Of a stretch of DNA of 64,000 nucleotides, positions 20,365-35,134 are shown piece after piece. Within the stretch, counting starts at the first letter, position 1. Every line of letters begins with the position of its first letter. The stretch comes from Albula goreensis (Eukaryota; Chordata; Actinopteri; Albuliformes; Albulidae). The position numbers and the translations under genes are program-made. The stretch spans positions 9,134,049 through 9,198,048 of the forward strand of contig CM040764.1 of the NCBI GenBank assembly GCA_022829145.1. Reading direction: 5' to 3'. The notes below the pieces were generated by a model. The model searched no databases and was not told the DNA's origin. It saw nothing but the letters and a program-made list of their open reading frames with translations.

Positions 20365-23300
20365 AAATCCTCCTGTGTTCTGCTTTTCACTCTGACAATG
20401 ATGACTTTCTGAAGTGTACAGAGTTGTTAAATGTTTTATTTAGATACATAGAAAAAAACAGCTGGGGTCTGGATACGCTGGTGTACTCCAGACCTAGGGC
20501 TTATAACTAGTTTTACATTTCTATATTGGTTGTTGGATTTAAAGACACCACAAACTATGCAGACACCTGGGCCTCCCACAACCTTCATTACTCAGCCTTT
20601 TGTAAATAGTTTTCACTTGTCTCAGAAATTAAATTCTGAATGCCTCGTGCACACAAAACTTGGGATTTATCAAATTTGCCTATGTAGGTTGTATGCATGG
20701 TAGTGAGTATTGCATGTTCAGAACTAGGTGTTGCATTTGGTGTATTTTTGTATTGAAAACAACCCAATTTACCCCCAAAAAATTGTTGCCAAGCCCGTGT
20801 GGAAATAGGCTTTAAGAATAATGCCTCAAGTAAACCAGGAAAACACTTAACAGACCCTTCAGAAATCTAAAGTGTTGGTTGCTTCGGATGAGTCCAACCT
20901 AAAATTAATATTTGGATCGCTTAATATGAGACTAACTGACTGGCGTTAAAATATTGTGTGGGAGCAGGTGACAATGGAGTAGATTTTGCGTTCTCTGAAG
21001 ATATCAACATTTAAAAAAAAATCTTTCCATCTCAGAGTTAGAGAAATGTTATACATTGCATTTGTGGCTTTGGAAGTAGGATTACTGATTGCATTCATGG
21101 GTTATTTTCTCTGGACTATGTTCATTATTTCATTTGCAAACCGCCAGTTTATGTCAAATAACATTGCTGTTTCACACTCACTACATTCAGCTAAGTGCCT
21201 GGTCCATTGGCGACACTGGAAGGTCAGTATGTCCCAGTCGACCAGTTGCTGTGTAGACTATGACCCAGGGAGAAACCTGAACGGAACCCTAGAGCATCAT
21301 TAAAATGTAGCGTGCGAAACTGGAATTATTGTTTACGTCACGACTCGAGCTGAAACTGGCAGATGATGACTCAAGAGACAGACTCATGACTCACCTGACA
21401 TAAACGTGCACATAGAGCATAAAACCCCTGTCACATTCCTGATGAGCGTCGCCGCCAAAATGCCGTGGGAGGTAATTGTCTTCCAAAGCATTGGGGGTGC
21501 CTGTGATAAAAAATATTGTTTCCCATTGTTTCGCACCACCACACGTGACTAATACTATGATGAATGGTCGGCCTGCGGCAGAGGTGTCCATTGATAACGA
21601 CGATGGCTGGATGAGTCAGTCAGGGGAGAGAGTACTGGAACAGAGACCTCGCGCCAAGCTTCAACAGTAGCAGATGCCACCGAACACCTGAGTTTGGACA
21701 CCAGAGGGGGGTCTTATTTCTGTCATTATTAATATTATTAATCATTTATATGCATCAAAATATTATTATAACGATTATTATGCTGCTGTTATTATAATTA
21801 CTACTACCTATATAACAACAACAAAAATAACAGAATGCCTCCTTACAGCTAGATTGCAAAGTCAGGAGCACATTCAGGCTCACAGGTTTTAGCACTGACA
21901 CTGCACAGCCCTTGAGAGTTTGGAAAACACAGAACGATACTGGCTGCTGATACCTGTCAGAGCTGATGTGGAGATCGAGAGAGCAGGTGCAGTATTTTTA
22001 GCGAAACACAGGGGGAGCTCCAGTACTTCATTTCAGCGGTTGCCTTGATTATTCAGGCGAACTCTCCCTTGGGCTGAAAGCAGTAGCCTGGGCTGTTGTG
22101 GTTCTCCCCGCTACAACGCCGCGCTGTTTTCTTATCTGGCGAAACCTGCTGTTGAAGTCAAACCTGCGGAGTATTAAACCGCCAGAGCTCCGCACTGCAC
22201 ACTGCCCACTGGATATTACTGTTCCTATTCGAATGAGGAAAATAATGAAAGGCTAGGCGGGTGGGCAGACGGATTCGCTCTGACACGGCTGGGCCTGTAT
22301 GCATGGGATTCTTTTAGGATTGCAGTCTTTGTTGTCCTCCATAAACTCCTAATTTTAAATTATATTTTCTATCAATTTATTTCGATTTAGGTTACTTATT
22401 AATCTATTTAAACTCATTTAACGCTGGTTCTTGGTAAAACCAAGGCCACAACGAGTCTCAGTCGGTGCAGTCTGAGGCAGGAAAGGTTTCTAAATCTCTC
22501 TGATGAGGGGCAACTCCGAAAGCTTAATTCATGAGCTCATTTGATTCCAAAGAGCGCTCCCAATGTAGCCTATGGCATTACGAAGAGGGCTGCTTCACTC
22601 ACCTTTATGATACCATTGCATTTGCTGACATGAAATAAGAGCTACCCCTCTGCATTTTTTTTCGGGATCAAAGGTCTTTCAGCAACTGTGACTGGATCAG
22701 GCTCTGATTTCTGAAAAATACCAGTGTATGAATAATAATAATGGTGGTGTTGGTCTTATTGTTATAAATCAAGGTGGTTCAGGTCTACCAAATACCGGTC
22801 AGTCTTTCAACTAAATACATACTGGTGTTGGACATCTCTTCTACTGATTCTGCGGGTAATGACAACTCTGAACATATTGATCAACCGTGAGAAATGCTAC
22901 TAAACAGACAATGTAATACCTTATTTGCCAATGACAGATACTTAAAATACTTAAACTTTGGGGGCAAGACTGAACCTGTCCAATACAGCATTTGTCGGGA
23001 GCTGCTTGTTTTCTTAAACACCTAAAGTATAAATACCTCATTACAAAAATAAAACCACGGATTACCCAGGCTAGGCGAACTGCAGCGATTCACTGAAATC
23101 CATTTTTTTTAAAACAAGGCTGATTTCTTGGTAAATTGAAGGCTTGTCGTTTCTATTCGTTACACTCAAAATGTCTTGAAGCACACGACGGGAGGTTAAC
23201 TTTTTTCTCCAAATACCATACCTTCATAATTGCTCATTGTCTCAAGGGTGTGGAAGGAGTTTACTTACAGTTTGTACTGCGTAATTCTTTTTCTTTTTTA

Positions 23301-26300
23301 AGTAACAGAAATGTTATTTTTCTGAGGGCATTGCAGTTTTCTATGAAATCGTCAGTTGTGACTATCATAATTGGAATTATTTTGTTCATAACAGATCAAA
23401 ATCGTTTATATTTTAATATTGTGGTGCAATATCAGTGGACCTGCCCAGTTTAAAACTTGATGAAGTAATTGCTATAACATTAGACGACTGCATCTGGATC
23501 GCGAGCACGGCAAAACTACCGTCCGGGTTCGAGATACCTGCAAAAGCGTGCATAAGATGCTGGGCGGTACATATCTTTTCTAGGCGTTTGCCTGCATGCT
23601 CTACCGTTTCCTTCATGCGTGTGCACGTACTAAGTTGGGACACTACCACATCTTACGAGTTATGGTGCATGTAGAAGTGCGAGCTGGAGCTGTACGGTAA
23701 CGTTATTTATCTACACATACCCGAGTTGTTTACAATCGTTGTTGCACTCGTGAAACGTCCCAAAACAGAATGTGGGGATTTTAAAAAACTGACCATTTAT
23801 TTTTAATGTAAATAATAACAATACCGTTGCATCTGTGAGACAAGGGCCACATCAGACTGATCCTACACTATTAACATCCAAACTGCCCAACACGCCACTC
23901 TCCTAACTCGGCTCGCAAGCATGAGTTGACGGTTTCAAGCTACCCCTTCTGTGAATTGATTCTACTATGGGCAAGCTCGAATCCGAGTTTAAAGTAGCGG
24001 GGGGTTCATGTGGAGGGTCCTCACACATACCCCGTGTCTTTTTTTCAAACGGAACTGAAATGGCACTGGTCAGTAATACTTCTTCCAAGTATTATTTGAC
24101 CAGGTCAAATGGTATGTGCACAAAGTTGAACCGTTCCGGTGTGCGACGATTACAGCAGCGATTGTACCTCTCTTCTAAAAATGGAACATTCCACAATTTA
24201 TTCCAGGGAAAGACTGACAGTTTTTTGGGTCATGAAGCAGCTGTTGAAGTCAGCGTTCCGCACTCCCTCCGCAGGAATAAGAAATTAGTCCATTCTAAAG
24301 TAAATAACTAAATCTCATTGCTTATATGAGAAAATGTTAGTAAAAAACAGAATGCAGAATCGTGTGCATGGGACCAGGGGTGAAAATGAGATTATTTTTC
24401 TTGGCGAATGAGATTTCAAAAATACCTCCTGTTTGTTAGCAAGCAATAACCATTAACGATACTGCCCCTGCTTACTACAAACTAAAGCCCTGTAGGCCTC
24501 TTGATTGTGTGGAAGGCTACGATGCTTCTTGCCCTTTGTTTTTTTTTCTTTGTGAGCATCATTCCATTAGAGCTTATTGTTTTTACTGCTATGTTTAGTC
24601 GTGTATATTTAAATAATTGACGTAAATTGTCATGGTTTTATGTGTTTGTGAAAATGTGTGTCCTGGGGGATTTTAGGAACACCCTTTGTGCATGGACATC
24701 ATGACAGAAAGTGGTGTCTTCGTATCTGTTGGCGATCCTTTTGCTCAAGCAGATTGTTTGCATACTGAAATTGCAATCACTAAATTAATTCCAATACATG
24801 CACATTTATTAGACCTATGTAGCCATCTCATTACTCTCACATTTTGATGACGTTTGACATTTAGACTGCATTTGTATGTCAAAATTTTTATTTAAGGATT
24901 TAAAAAAAAAACTAAATAATGGCAGGTGAAGGTATATTTTCTTTGTAACTCTTGCAGCTTTTTGTGTGTTGGCTTTGCTGAGATAGCAATGAAGGATAAT
25001 GGGATTCTAACCATCACGCATTCTTAGAATCAATAGTTGGTCTGTCTGGGGCACATGTGAATGTTCGCAGCAACCAGGATGAACACCCAGCCCAAAGGTT
25101 TTATCAACCTGAGACACACATGTGGTGTGATCCTGCATTGTCTGTTGCTATCAGCAGGTCTACTTTCACAACAACACCCAGCTAACAGGAGAAGGATTAG
25201 GAAAATTGAGGGAAACGTATTGTTTTGGCTGATTTTTCCCTCTGAGACATGATCATAATGAGAAAATTCCCTGTTTCAAACAACTTGGGTCAAAGTTTCT
25301 GAAAAAAACAAAACATACCAGCCATCTTGCATACAAATGCAGTGGCAGCATCTCCTGATGGTTATCATTTAGACATGAAAAAACAATCAAGGATTCATCT
25401 CAAATACATTTTAACAATGATCCATATGACAGTGCTGATGTGGGACCTTTGTTTAGCATTGCTAACATTCCTGATAAAATTGTTCCTTGTGACTTGAAGA
25501 TACCATTCCAAAGGACATCCAGGAAGTCAAACAAATGTATGCCCTGGGAACGTTTACCCTAAATCTTCCCTAAACGTCCCAGGAATGTTCTCAGAGCCAG
25601 GAATCGTCGGCTGAGCAGCTTGAACTCCCTGAGCTGTGCTGCCCTACTTCCCTCCATTTGTTTGACCTCTCAGATTTAAAAAAAAGACACAGGCCTGATT
25701 TTCAGGGTCAAGTGAGAGTATGCAAAAGAAGAGGCCCCCTCGACTTGGGACTCACTTAGAATCTGGGGCTTGCTTTTCCCTGCCAGTTACCAGTATTTTA
25801 ATGCTCCATGTCCACTAGTGTGTTATGGGTATGTGCGTCTGGCTTTGTAGGTCTTTGAGACAACGGCAGCCAAATAGCGACCCAATTATTTGCCCAAAAC
25901 TGGCCCAATGTACCCACAAGCCACTGCTTCCAGAACAGGAACATTACGAGCTCAGCTGCTCCAATGCCTTCAGCATTATATTACTACATCCAACAAAATG
26001 TATAACAAAGCAGTGAATTAGTCAAATATTATATGAACTATTTCATTGTATGAAACATAGAAATATTTTATTCTAATCATTACTCCGGTTTTGGCAATTA
26101 AGATGGCACCCATATTCTTAGCGTTAAAGCAAAGAAAGTTCGAGTCAGACTTCAGAGATACAAATGCATGGGGAGCTGATGATGATAGTCTGAAAAGTCT
26201 GTCTCTTTGAAAGTGACAACAGAATATACCAGTGTGAAGAGTTTTAATCCTTTATTGACTAAAATCATTATTTACATTACTCCCGCTTTCATTTTGAACA

Positions 26301-28105
26301 GGCTATTCCTGTTTTATAGCCATAAACCTTAATATTCAGAAATAATTAGTGTAATCGAAGAGTAAAATGTACATTATTTTTTCTATATCAGCTTCCTGAA
26401 TGATACCTCTCCTTTTAAGTGACTTTTCTTTTGCACATATTTAAAGTGGTAGATTTTTTCTGTATTTGCTTTATATCAAACACTGTTTAGTTTGCCACAA
26501 TTAAGATGTGCCCTTTTGTCAAAAGTAATAGCATTATTTTTTTAATCAGTGAAAGTGTCGTTTTGAAGTTTAATGCACCAGGGGTGGTAAAGATCTGATA
26601 TTGGACAAGCTTTAATTTGCATCTGTTTGTTCTGGGTGCATGCATACTGAGGTTCAGCTGACTGGTCTGTCCGTGCTTTGGAGTTTGTATCTCTGACTTT
26701 CTCACTGCGTGTGAGAAAAGGATAAAAAATGTCCCCTTGTCCCCTTGGAAACAGCTGCAGGAGGAGGCCGTAGCTCTTAACTGGATTAAAACTATAGCGT
26801 AATCCACAGGGGAACCGCGGCATTGGCCCATCGGTATAGTCCAGATGAGGAATTACAGAAGTCCTAGATAATCTCTGTTTACTGCGGCTGTTGTTGTTTT
26901 CGTGTCGGGAACCTGCATGGCCCTCTCCTCCCTCCGGACATTGTTTTCCATCACTAATATCTTAATTGAAAGCAGAAAGACAGTACTATGATTTCATACA
27001 AAAAGTATATTAAAATAACATATGCATCATTCTAGCTTTTTTGCTGTCTTTTAGGGCTGATGAGGAGGGTGATGGGACTTAGTCTGTGTCGGGAGGTGGC
27101 GGGGTCAGGGACTTCTGAACCGAAGGGCTCGTTTTCCTCAGATGCACTGAGGTGAATCGTCGAGGCAACCATCTGTGATTTTGGAGGTATGTACGGGCCA
27201 GTCAGGTCCACCGCACCAAAGCACTGCTGAGGCAGCACGTTGAAGTCATTTTCCATTCCAGCAAACATTCCCACAGCCCTCTGTAGGGCACTACAGTGCA
27301 AGAGTAACGACTTTTAATAACCAGTTTTATTAGACTAAAACAAGGGTGTGTAGGTCTGTGGAAGAGGTGCTGTGTAGACTGGGGTTTGATGTGTTTTGAC
27401 ATTCATTGAATCAAAAGTTCATACATTTTGTTTCCAATGTCTGAAGTGGCTGACAATTGAAAGTTAATCCCCCAAAAAATCTGGTGACCGCTGTCAATAT
27501 AATTTTCAACAATATTATTTACCTAACAGACAAATAGTGATGGTGTGGGGCAGGAGGGGGCGAATGAACCTGCAGTACCTTTTCAGATTTAACATTTATT
27601 TTTCAGTTAGATCTCTTTTTTGTGTTGGCCATTTTGTATGTTTTGAGCCAAAATAACAAAAAGAAAGTAAATACACGTGCAACAGGACATGTATAAAATG
27701 TTTAAAAAAGAGCCCTCACACTGCGATTCTTGCTCACAAAAAATGTTATTCTCTGCACAACATGACTGACATTTCGGGCCTCACTGGGTCCGTTATCAGG
27801 TCCTTCATTGATAAAACTTCCAATACGTTGTGGTGAGAATTAAAATATTATAGAGTCCCTTTTGTCATTTAGAGCCACAGCTTAGACAGGTGTTACTCCA
27901 GTGTGGTGTGGAAACGTTCAGGCACATTGACCTCCCCACTACCGCCAATAAAAAAATAAACATCGGTGTAATTCCATGTTTCAGATTTATGAGAACAAAT
28001 CACATTATCCCAAAGGGCTTTTGGGATGATGTTCTTAACATGTATTTAGTCTGTTTTGCTGTGACTAAGTTGATTGCACCACGTTCTGTCTACCCCTCCC
28101 CCCTC

Positions 28106-28110
<5 letters not shown>

Positions 28111-28137
<27 letters not shown>
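28111..28137 (+). repeat. (CT)n microsatellite, with a second tract at 28361-28408
   Basis: Two CT tracts about 230 bp apart; the second is interrupted. Confidence 0.9.
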
Positions 28138-28139
<2 letters not shown>

Positions 28140-28367
28140 GCTCTCTTGATGTACTAATTTAACTTTTCTTGTTCTTGTTTTTTGTGTGTTTTTTCTATTA
28201 CTTTTCTGTATTGTGTTACTTTTGATTATTTTCTATGTTTTTTGCAGAGATTGTTTTCTTTCTGTTCACAAACTACAGGAGCTACATGAAAATATGAGAC
28301 TGGCTTTCCTAATTTGATAATAAAGTTTTGTTAAAACTCGAACTCTCACACAGTCTGTCTTTCCCTC

Positions 28368-28398
<31 letters not shown>

Positions 28399-31300
28399 TC
28401 CTCTCTCTGTCAGCCACCAGGTAGTTTTCTAACAGCAGGGATCAATCAGAATGTAAAAAACAAATTGACTCAGACTGGCACAAAATAAGCCACATGTTTA
28501 GATTAACCTATCTCCACCTATGAACCCAGGGTAACAGCCAGGGGTAGACTTGACACTGTAGATACAGATACTCCCAAACTGGTGCCATGTTAGCCACTTA
28601 TCATGTGATCTGTGTGTTAAGGGTAACAGCACAATGGCTCCTCTCAGTACAAAACCATAAAAAGGGGCCTGTCAGGGTCCTGCTGAAGAGTGATGATTTC
28701 CTACAGTGAAACCAGGTATCAAGGACACATGGAGAAAAGCAGAGCAGGCAACTTATTGAATGGACTCTTGTCTCTTGCATAAACAGAAATCCCTGGCCTC
28801 CAGACAGACTAGCCATTGCCATTGTTTCAGGCAACCCCATGGCAGGCCAGTCTGGAAGCTGGAATTGTTCAGGCAGCTGCTAGATCAACACACCAACAAA
28901 TGGGCTTGGAAGCTCATAGGTACCCATGTTATTCTCTTGTTTGGAGCTGTTTGGTTGTTTGGAAGCCTGACTCGTTGGGTTTATCATAGCTTCAGTCACG
29001 CTCTGATTTGAGTCGAGTCTGGCCAACTTCCGCTAACGCCCTCTGCTCATGATTGAACAGTCAGTTACTTCTTCTGATGGGCCGTGATCCTAGTCCCAGA
29101 GACCCGCAGCGTCTGCAAGTTTCCCTCTCAATCAGCAGCCTGTGTAGGCCTTGGAAACAAGCAGTGCGGATTCTCTTGCCAGTCAATGCCTTGAATGAAG
29201 CACTTAAATGCTGGGACAGACTAAAAACCTTCAGACACTGTGTCCCTTTCCAGGTTCTGAGTTACAGGGCCCTGCTCCATGTGTATGTGAGCAAGCATTT
29301 GCATGAGTGCATGTGAGTATGTGAGGGTCTGTGTTTGTGCAAATGTGCCTGCATGGAGAGCCCACTCTAATGTGGATTTGCATGCACGTTTATGTGTGTA
29401 ATTGGAAAATGCTGAATAGGACTGCAGACGCTCCAGTTCTGGCACAACCCCATCGGTGGAGGCTGTCCAGACCTGTAGCCTGTACCACAGCAGAGCCACC
29501 GAATGCGACACTGGCGGGTTGGAGAGGAGAGGGAACAGAGGCGTGTGTGTCCGGCAATGCCAAGACAACCACAGGGCCCTCCGCGGTTTTGGGAAAACAA
29601 GGCACCCAGCTGAGGGACACGGTCTGGCCACATAAGCTCAATCCCAGAGAGCTCAAAAATATGGGACAGGCTCAACCCCAGACACTCTCTGACAGGGCTT
29701 CTGGGTAATTTTGTGTCCTTTTGTGGGATTAGGCTTCCTGCAGTCTGATTTGTGCCAGCAGATTTCCAAAGGTGAATTTTACTGGCTTAGGCAGTGAAAA
29801 TTTCAGACACCCAGAGCATTATGGGTTTGACAGAGGCAGTAGCTGACTCTGAAGTTCATTGGCAAAAAAGATTCTGAGAGCTGAGACAGCTGTATACCGC
29901 AGGGAAATGGCAGGTTACTTCATCTTATAGCTATTGGATAGAAAATGACACAGCATTACTTGACCAAATTAAAGTTTTTTGTTGAGGATGGATGGGTGTT
30001 TTCTGTGGGCCACCCAGATGGCTCAGATGGTAGTATTGTTTACCACGATCACAGCCAGAGCCCAACAGCAAAGCTTTAAAAATGCCATTGGCTAATTATG
30101 ACCTATGACCTCCAGCCAGATCGGTCAATAAGTATTGCTTGCTTACCTTACTATTGTCATTACTGTTTACTCTGTGTCTATCTGTATAGAGAATTAATCA
30201 TACCTTTTTTTGTTATGCCTTGCTTGGACAAATACAAAACAGATGGCATACTTGTTTAAACTAATAGGGGTTGCTTGCCTGTTTTGTATGGTTCATACCT
30301 CTGTACCACATTCGCAAAGCCACCCACGCCTCCACCATTTTGATTGAGTACAGCAGTCTGCTGCAACAGGACGCGGTTTCTTTCTTCCCACTACCAGTCA
30401 GCCGGGGGTTCCTCGGGCTTCGGTTCATCCTTGATAATGTACAAACCAGGCACCCACAAACAAGCTTCCAGTCATTGTCGGGATAGATACCCTTTTTCTC
30501 CTGCTCCTCTTAGCCCCCCTGCAGTTTTGCGTGGCCTGCAGAATGGAAACTAATCTCCTGCTTGCAGCCAGGTACATTGGTGGAACACACAAGCTTCAGC
30601 TGCGGCACTCACTCTTTGTAGGAGTTTTATTTTGAACAGATGTGTCAGTTGTAGAATTTTGAGCCGTAGCATCGATGCTGGGAATCTGAGTGACAGTGTC
30701 AGAGCTGGGAACTGCATAACATACGTCTGAGCATTTTGCACAGGGTAACTTATATAACATACATTATGTTTGCATACTGTTAGTGTTTACAGCTGGATAT
30801 TTACTGAAGCAATTCAGGTGAAGTACCTTGCTCTGGGAGTTTGACCTGCAACCTCTAAGTTATCCAATGTATCATGATGTGTTGCAATATCTTTCCTGAT
30901 CTTGATAACATATGTCAATTCCAACATATTCAATATCGAGAAGGTAGGGTGACGTAATAGCAGAGCGAGGTTTCAGAAATCCAACAGGTGCAGCTTCAAT
31001 GAAATATCAATCAGAAACTTGTTTGAACCATCAATCAAAATGTTTTCCTCTCCACAACAGAGAAAAAGATTGGTGTTCAAATTGGTGACTCTTTGACACC
31101 AAATAGAAACCTTTGGTCATCTTTGGTTTTTTTAATGAAACCAGTGGCACCAACTTGGCCACTTTGCAGCTGCATTTCATGACTTTTCAGACCCTCTTAG
31201 CATCTTTACCTCTAAAAGGCAACTGGTTACAAATGTAGGTACTTTCTCAAGCCATCTGGGAAAACATGAATGTTCAGACAATGCAATTAATGAATAATTG

Positions 31301-31911
31301 AGCCACTTGCCAGTCAGTCAGGGAGCACAGAGCAGCACACAGGCATAGCCCCTCTTCTCTCCACTGATGAGAGCGAAAGGGAAGAGGGGGGCCTGAGGAT
31401 GGGCAAATAACAATGTAATGATGTCATTAATATGCAAATTGGCAACCTTTGAGCAGCCAATAGCCTCTCTTCTTGGTAAAATATGTTGACAATAGTACAT
31501 GAATTCCCCCCCACAACCACCCTTATCCAAATTAAAAGCCAGAGTTATTGCTCTGAATAGGTGCACAACCGACTTCTTACACTAGTGTGTGGCTGTTTCT
31601 TACTGTTTCTTAGAGGCATGGTGCCCCAGGACTAAAACATGGATGCCTGGCAAAAGAGACAGAGGCTGAAAAGGAGTGAGCTCTGATCTGATTTCTGATG
31701 GGAGTGCCTTAGGGCCACAGGGGCCTTTCACAGCACAGCAGGGCCGCAGAGCGCTCACCTCAGAGGGAATGAGCTCTGAACCTGCCCTGGGGGTGAGCTT
31801 CCACCAGCAGCGCCATACTGCAGGGCTCTTTTCACAGGTACCTGGCCTACAGTATCTGCTGCAGATATTGTCTCAGTAAATGCAAAACAAGCACAAACAT
31901 CCCTCTCCTTT

Positions 31912-31923
31912 CACACACACACA

Positions 31924-31965
<42 letters not shown>
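31912..31965 (+). repeat. (CA)n microsatellite, one interruption
   Basis: CA/AC repeat with a single frame slip near 31931. Confidence 0.95.
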
Positions 31966-31970
<5 letters not shown>

Positions 31971-32410
31971 AATAGAGAATATTTTGTACTGCAATGTGAA
32001 ATTTCACTCAGGGGAGTCTTGCTCTTTTGGAAATGTGTAAAACCCTGCCGTCCCTTGGGAGAGGTTTCTGAGGGCCACAGTGCAGCCCAGGGGGAGACAC
32101 TTTCAGGCTGACTGTTCCCTGCTTTGCAGTAAATCAGAGCTTGGTCTGGCTGATTGAAGCACCTGCAGTCTGCCTGCAGCAGCCATGCAGCCCAGCCGGG
32201 GGACTGATATAGGCACTGAGGTAAGCTGCGGCTTTCAGCCTCCTCATCACCCACAGGGCCCCATGACATTTTTTGGTCTCAGAACATTCTCGCTTCATCA
32301 GAAAAGTGAGGGAAAGTCTCTGGCACACAGTTTCCAGGGTCCTGGATGTCCTGTGAGTTCTGCCCGTAAGTCACAAGGAACATTGCAGGAGGAACCTCAG
32401 AAGAGTGGGG

Positions 32411-32655
32411 AGAGGGAGAGACAGAGAGACAGAGAGACAGAGAGAGGAACAGCCTTCGAAGGGAGGGGGGAAGAGAGAGAGCGAGAGAGCAAGAGCAGGA
32501 TAGAGAATTTCGAAGCTCTTTTATTGAAACTAAAAGCTGTCTGAAGTTACATTATCGAAAATACAAAAGCAAGCACTGATCCAGACATATTTTCACATCC
32601 TTACAGAAAGCATCGTGGGATACTACGAAGCAACTGAGTGTTTTATAATTGCACA
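32411..32655 (+). other. Candidate noncoding exon or promoter in the keap1a-ssbp4 interval
   Basis: A GA-rich tract (32411-32500) is followed by unique sequence ending at a good donor, CAG|GTAAGG, near 32655. Just before it, GCATCGTGGGATACTAC (from about 32608) resembles a degenerate ZNF143-type promoter element. It could be the first exon of a noncoding RNA, an upstream ssbp4 exon, or chance. Confidence 0.25.
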
Positions 32656-33589
32656 GGTAAGGTTTATAAACACAAGTTTGTAATTATAGTGCTCTTTACC
32701 CTTGCTCTGTAGTCCAAATTATTTAGTTGATAAACTAGTTAGTTAGTTAGCTATATTAACTGTCATCTAATAGGCAATATTAATTTCATTTCATCAGTTC
32801 ATCATGAAGTAAGCTTGTTCCAATCACCCATGTTCCTTTCAGAAAGAGCAACATGCATGTTTCATTAAAACTGGTTGCAACTGGTTCCAATAATTGCTTT
32901 GAATTTCAGTTTTACACAACAAAACAGAGCAGACTAAGACTGAGACAGTGCCAGAAATTGAGCCAGAACGAGATGAGGGACACACAGAAAGAAAGGGGGT
33001 ATGCAAAGAGTATATATAGAGGTTCCTTGTAATTCTGATTAAGACGACTATGAGGGTAATGAAATTGTTATTTTTGTAGCCAACCTAGAGTAAAGCCCCA
33101 AAACCTTCTGATCAAACTAGGCTTATAGAAAAAGTATAAATTTAATGTTTGAAAATATGAATTCATAAATAGGATAGATTTGAGAGCCTTTCTATAACAG
33201 AGATTATATGACTGTTTGTGCCCGAGTTATTTTCACCATATGACATGAATTATGAGTGCCTGTTTCTTCTTCACTATTAAATCTGTAATAAAAACATCTA
33301 GTCTTTCCCTAAACCATGTTGAAATATGATCTAAAATTGTACATTTTAGATCCCTTGATCAAGGCTAAATTGAACATCTCTAATACCTTTTCTCACCTCG
33401 ATTACTGATTAATTTTATCCCGTTGCCATGTGACACTGAGATGGTGTTTATCTCACTGAATTTACTGGCATGCTTCTCTCAGTTCACTTTTGCAGCTGAA
33501 GACATATGTTTCTGTACCTAAAATAAAGTAATAGCAGTAAAATCAACAGTAAAAATTGGGACAGACATATTGTTCAGGTACTTATTTCT

Positions 33590-33715
33590 AGTGTGGCTGG
33601 GTGTTTGAGCTATCAAGCGTCCACTCATCACGCTCATCTCTCATTGCTCTCTAGTGACCTCCCCTGGCCTGCTGAGTGCCTGCAGGTTCATGAAACGACT
33701 GTATATTGACTTATT
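33590..33715 (+). mobile_element. SINE tail fragment
   Basis: CATTGCTCTCTAG at 33642-33654 is identical to the tail of the full copies, followed by a similar TGACCTCCCCTGGCC. The head is missing or unrecognisable. Confidence 0.45.
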
Positions 33716-33840
33716 CTGTCTGTCTTTACCTCCCTCTGATCTCCTGCCTCTCATCAAGCCTCGGCTCTCGACCCCCCACCCCCCGTTGGAAGTACTTGGA
33801 GCGAGAGCCATGCGTCAGCCTGCAAGAAGGTACCACACAT

Positions 33841-33842
<2 letters not shown>

Positions 33843-33882
<40 letters not shown>

Positions 33883-33889
33883 ACACACT
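33843..33889 (+). repeat. (AC)n microsatellite
   Basis: AC repeat interrupted once by AT near 33878. Confidence 0.95.
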
Positions 33890-35094
33890 AACAAGTCTTG
33901 TCCAGCGCTACATAAGAATCACAGCTTGTAAACCATGACTGAAATGCGCATGGATAAAATCAGGCTTATTTCACATAAGACTGTCTGGAAATGTGGAGCT
34001 TTACCCCAGAGTGAAGAGACTCCTCCATGACCTACCATGGACGGCCTGAAGGCTTTCAGTTTTGGTTTGGACCAGGCATTTGGGTCATATGTATTTGGAA
34101 TACAGTACTGTATTTGGACAGTATTTAGTAGATTTGGAACACAGGTAATTTTTTAACATTTTAGAATATGATCATTGTTTCTATGTAACGATTTGCATTC
34201 TGTGTGAATGAAACTGTCAGCCCATAGTTCTGGAATAAACTCAGCAGGTACTATTCAGGGTAATAAGCCCTTTTTTCACTCCTCAGCTCTAATATTCTGG
34301 TAACACTGGACAAAAAGGTTGAATAATCAGAAATTTCTCTGTCTTTATATTTCTGGACTGTGAATATTTTATGGGATATTCTGAATGTACACTCAGTGTG
34401 TGTTAAGTCTGAAAGTTAAACCTGCATAACATTCTTGTCAGGTTACGGTACATACCAACAGTACTACAAATAAGCTTCGGAAATGGTTTGTATTATTCTG
34501 CATATCAAAAGAATGACGGATTGAATTACTATTAGAACTAAAAAAACTTTATACACCAAAATGAAAATGCATATTCTCCATATTGATAAAAATAGGCAGC
34601 TGTTTTAAAATGAAGATTTAGGATTTTACTTGTGTAGTAAAGGGTTAATAACAGTTCTCATATACTAATTACATCATCAAGTCCAGGACAGTAATTCAAC
34701 ATACTTTATAGTTTGTTTTTAGTGGAATTCAAGTAAAATTTTTCAGTACCCTTTTTCTCACTGTGAAGTTGACATATTCCTAATACATATCCACAGAAGC
34801 AAAATGTTCTCCTGTATAAGTGATGTGGGATTGCTATACATATTTTCTCAAATGAGCAAAAGCATATACACTGAGATCTATGCAGCTGTGTGTTTGTTTA
34901 GCCTGCAGTTTAGTTTTGGTATTAGCATGCCTCCATTTGCTTTGGGGCAAACACGCTGCTCTGAGCATTTGAGTTTTGGAAAAGATCGCTAACTACGCTG
35001 TGTTTCGCTGTGGGTGATTTCCCACTCTGCAGATGGGTAGGCCTGCTTTGTACATCCTTGGTTTCCTACATTTATTTTTATGTGGTCAGGAGAG

Positions 35095-35134
35095 GTGTGT
35101 GTGTTTGTGTGTGTGTGTTGTGTGTGTGTGTGTT
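35095..35134 (+). repeat. Interrupted (GT)n microsatellite
   Basis: GT dinucleotides with TTT and TT interruptions. Confidence 0.9.

Larger units (their letters stand above)
19781..32400. other. Intergenic stretch, no gene identified
   Basis: I see no coding exon on either strand. Contents: a 22-bp minisatellite (20299-20364), CT microsatellites (28111-28137 and 28361-28408), a CA array (31912-31965) and a possible diverged SINE with an A-box-like TGGCTCAGATGG near 30017. A locally GC-richer patch at 22000-22290 (CGCCGCGCTG, GGCGGGTGGG) is unexplained. Confidence 0.5.

Noticed and set aside
23967..24311. 114-codon open frame with a plausible-looking start
   Set aside because: No family resemblance, no splice context and no biased codon use. 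A frame of this length is expected by chance in 64 kb.
29331..29708. Overlapping open frames on both strands, 29221-29708
   Set aside because: Frames open on both strands reflect base composition. No domain, signal peptide or splice structure was recognised.
32185..32544. Open frame starting MQPSRGTDIGTE, followed by a donor-like GAG|GTAAGC near 32220
   Set aside because: The frame runs into GA repeat, the short N-terminal part matches nothing known to me, and there is no downstream exon in frame that I could recognise.
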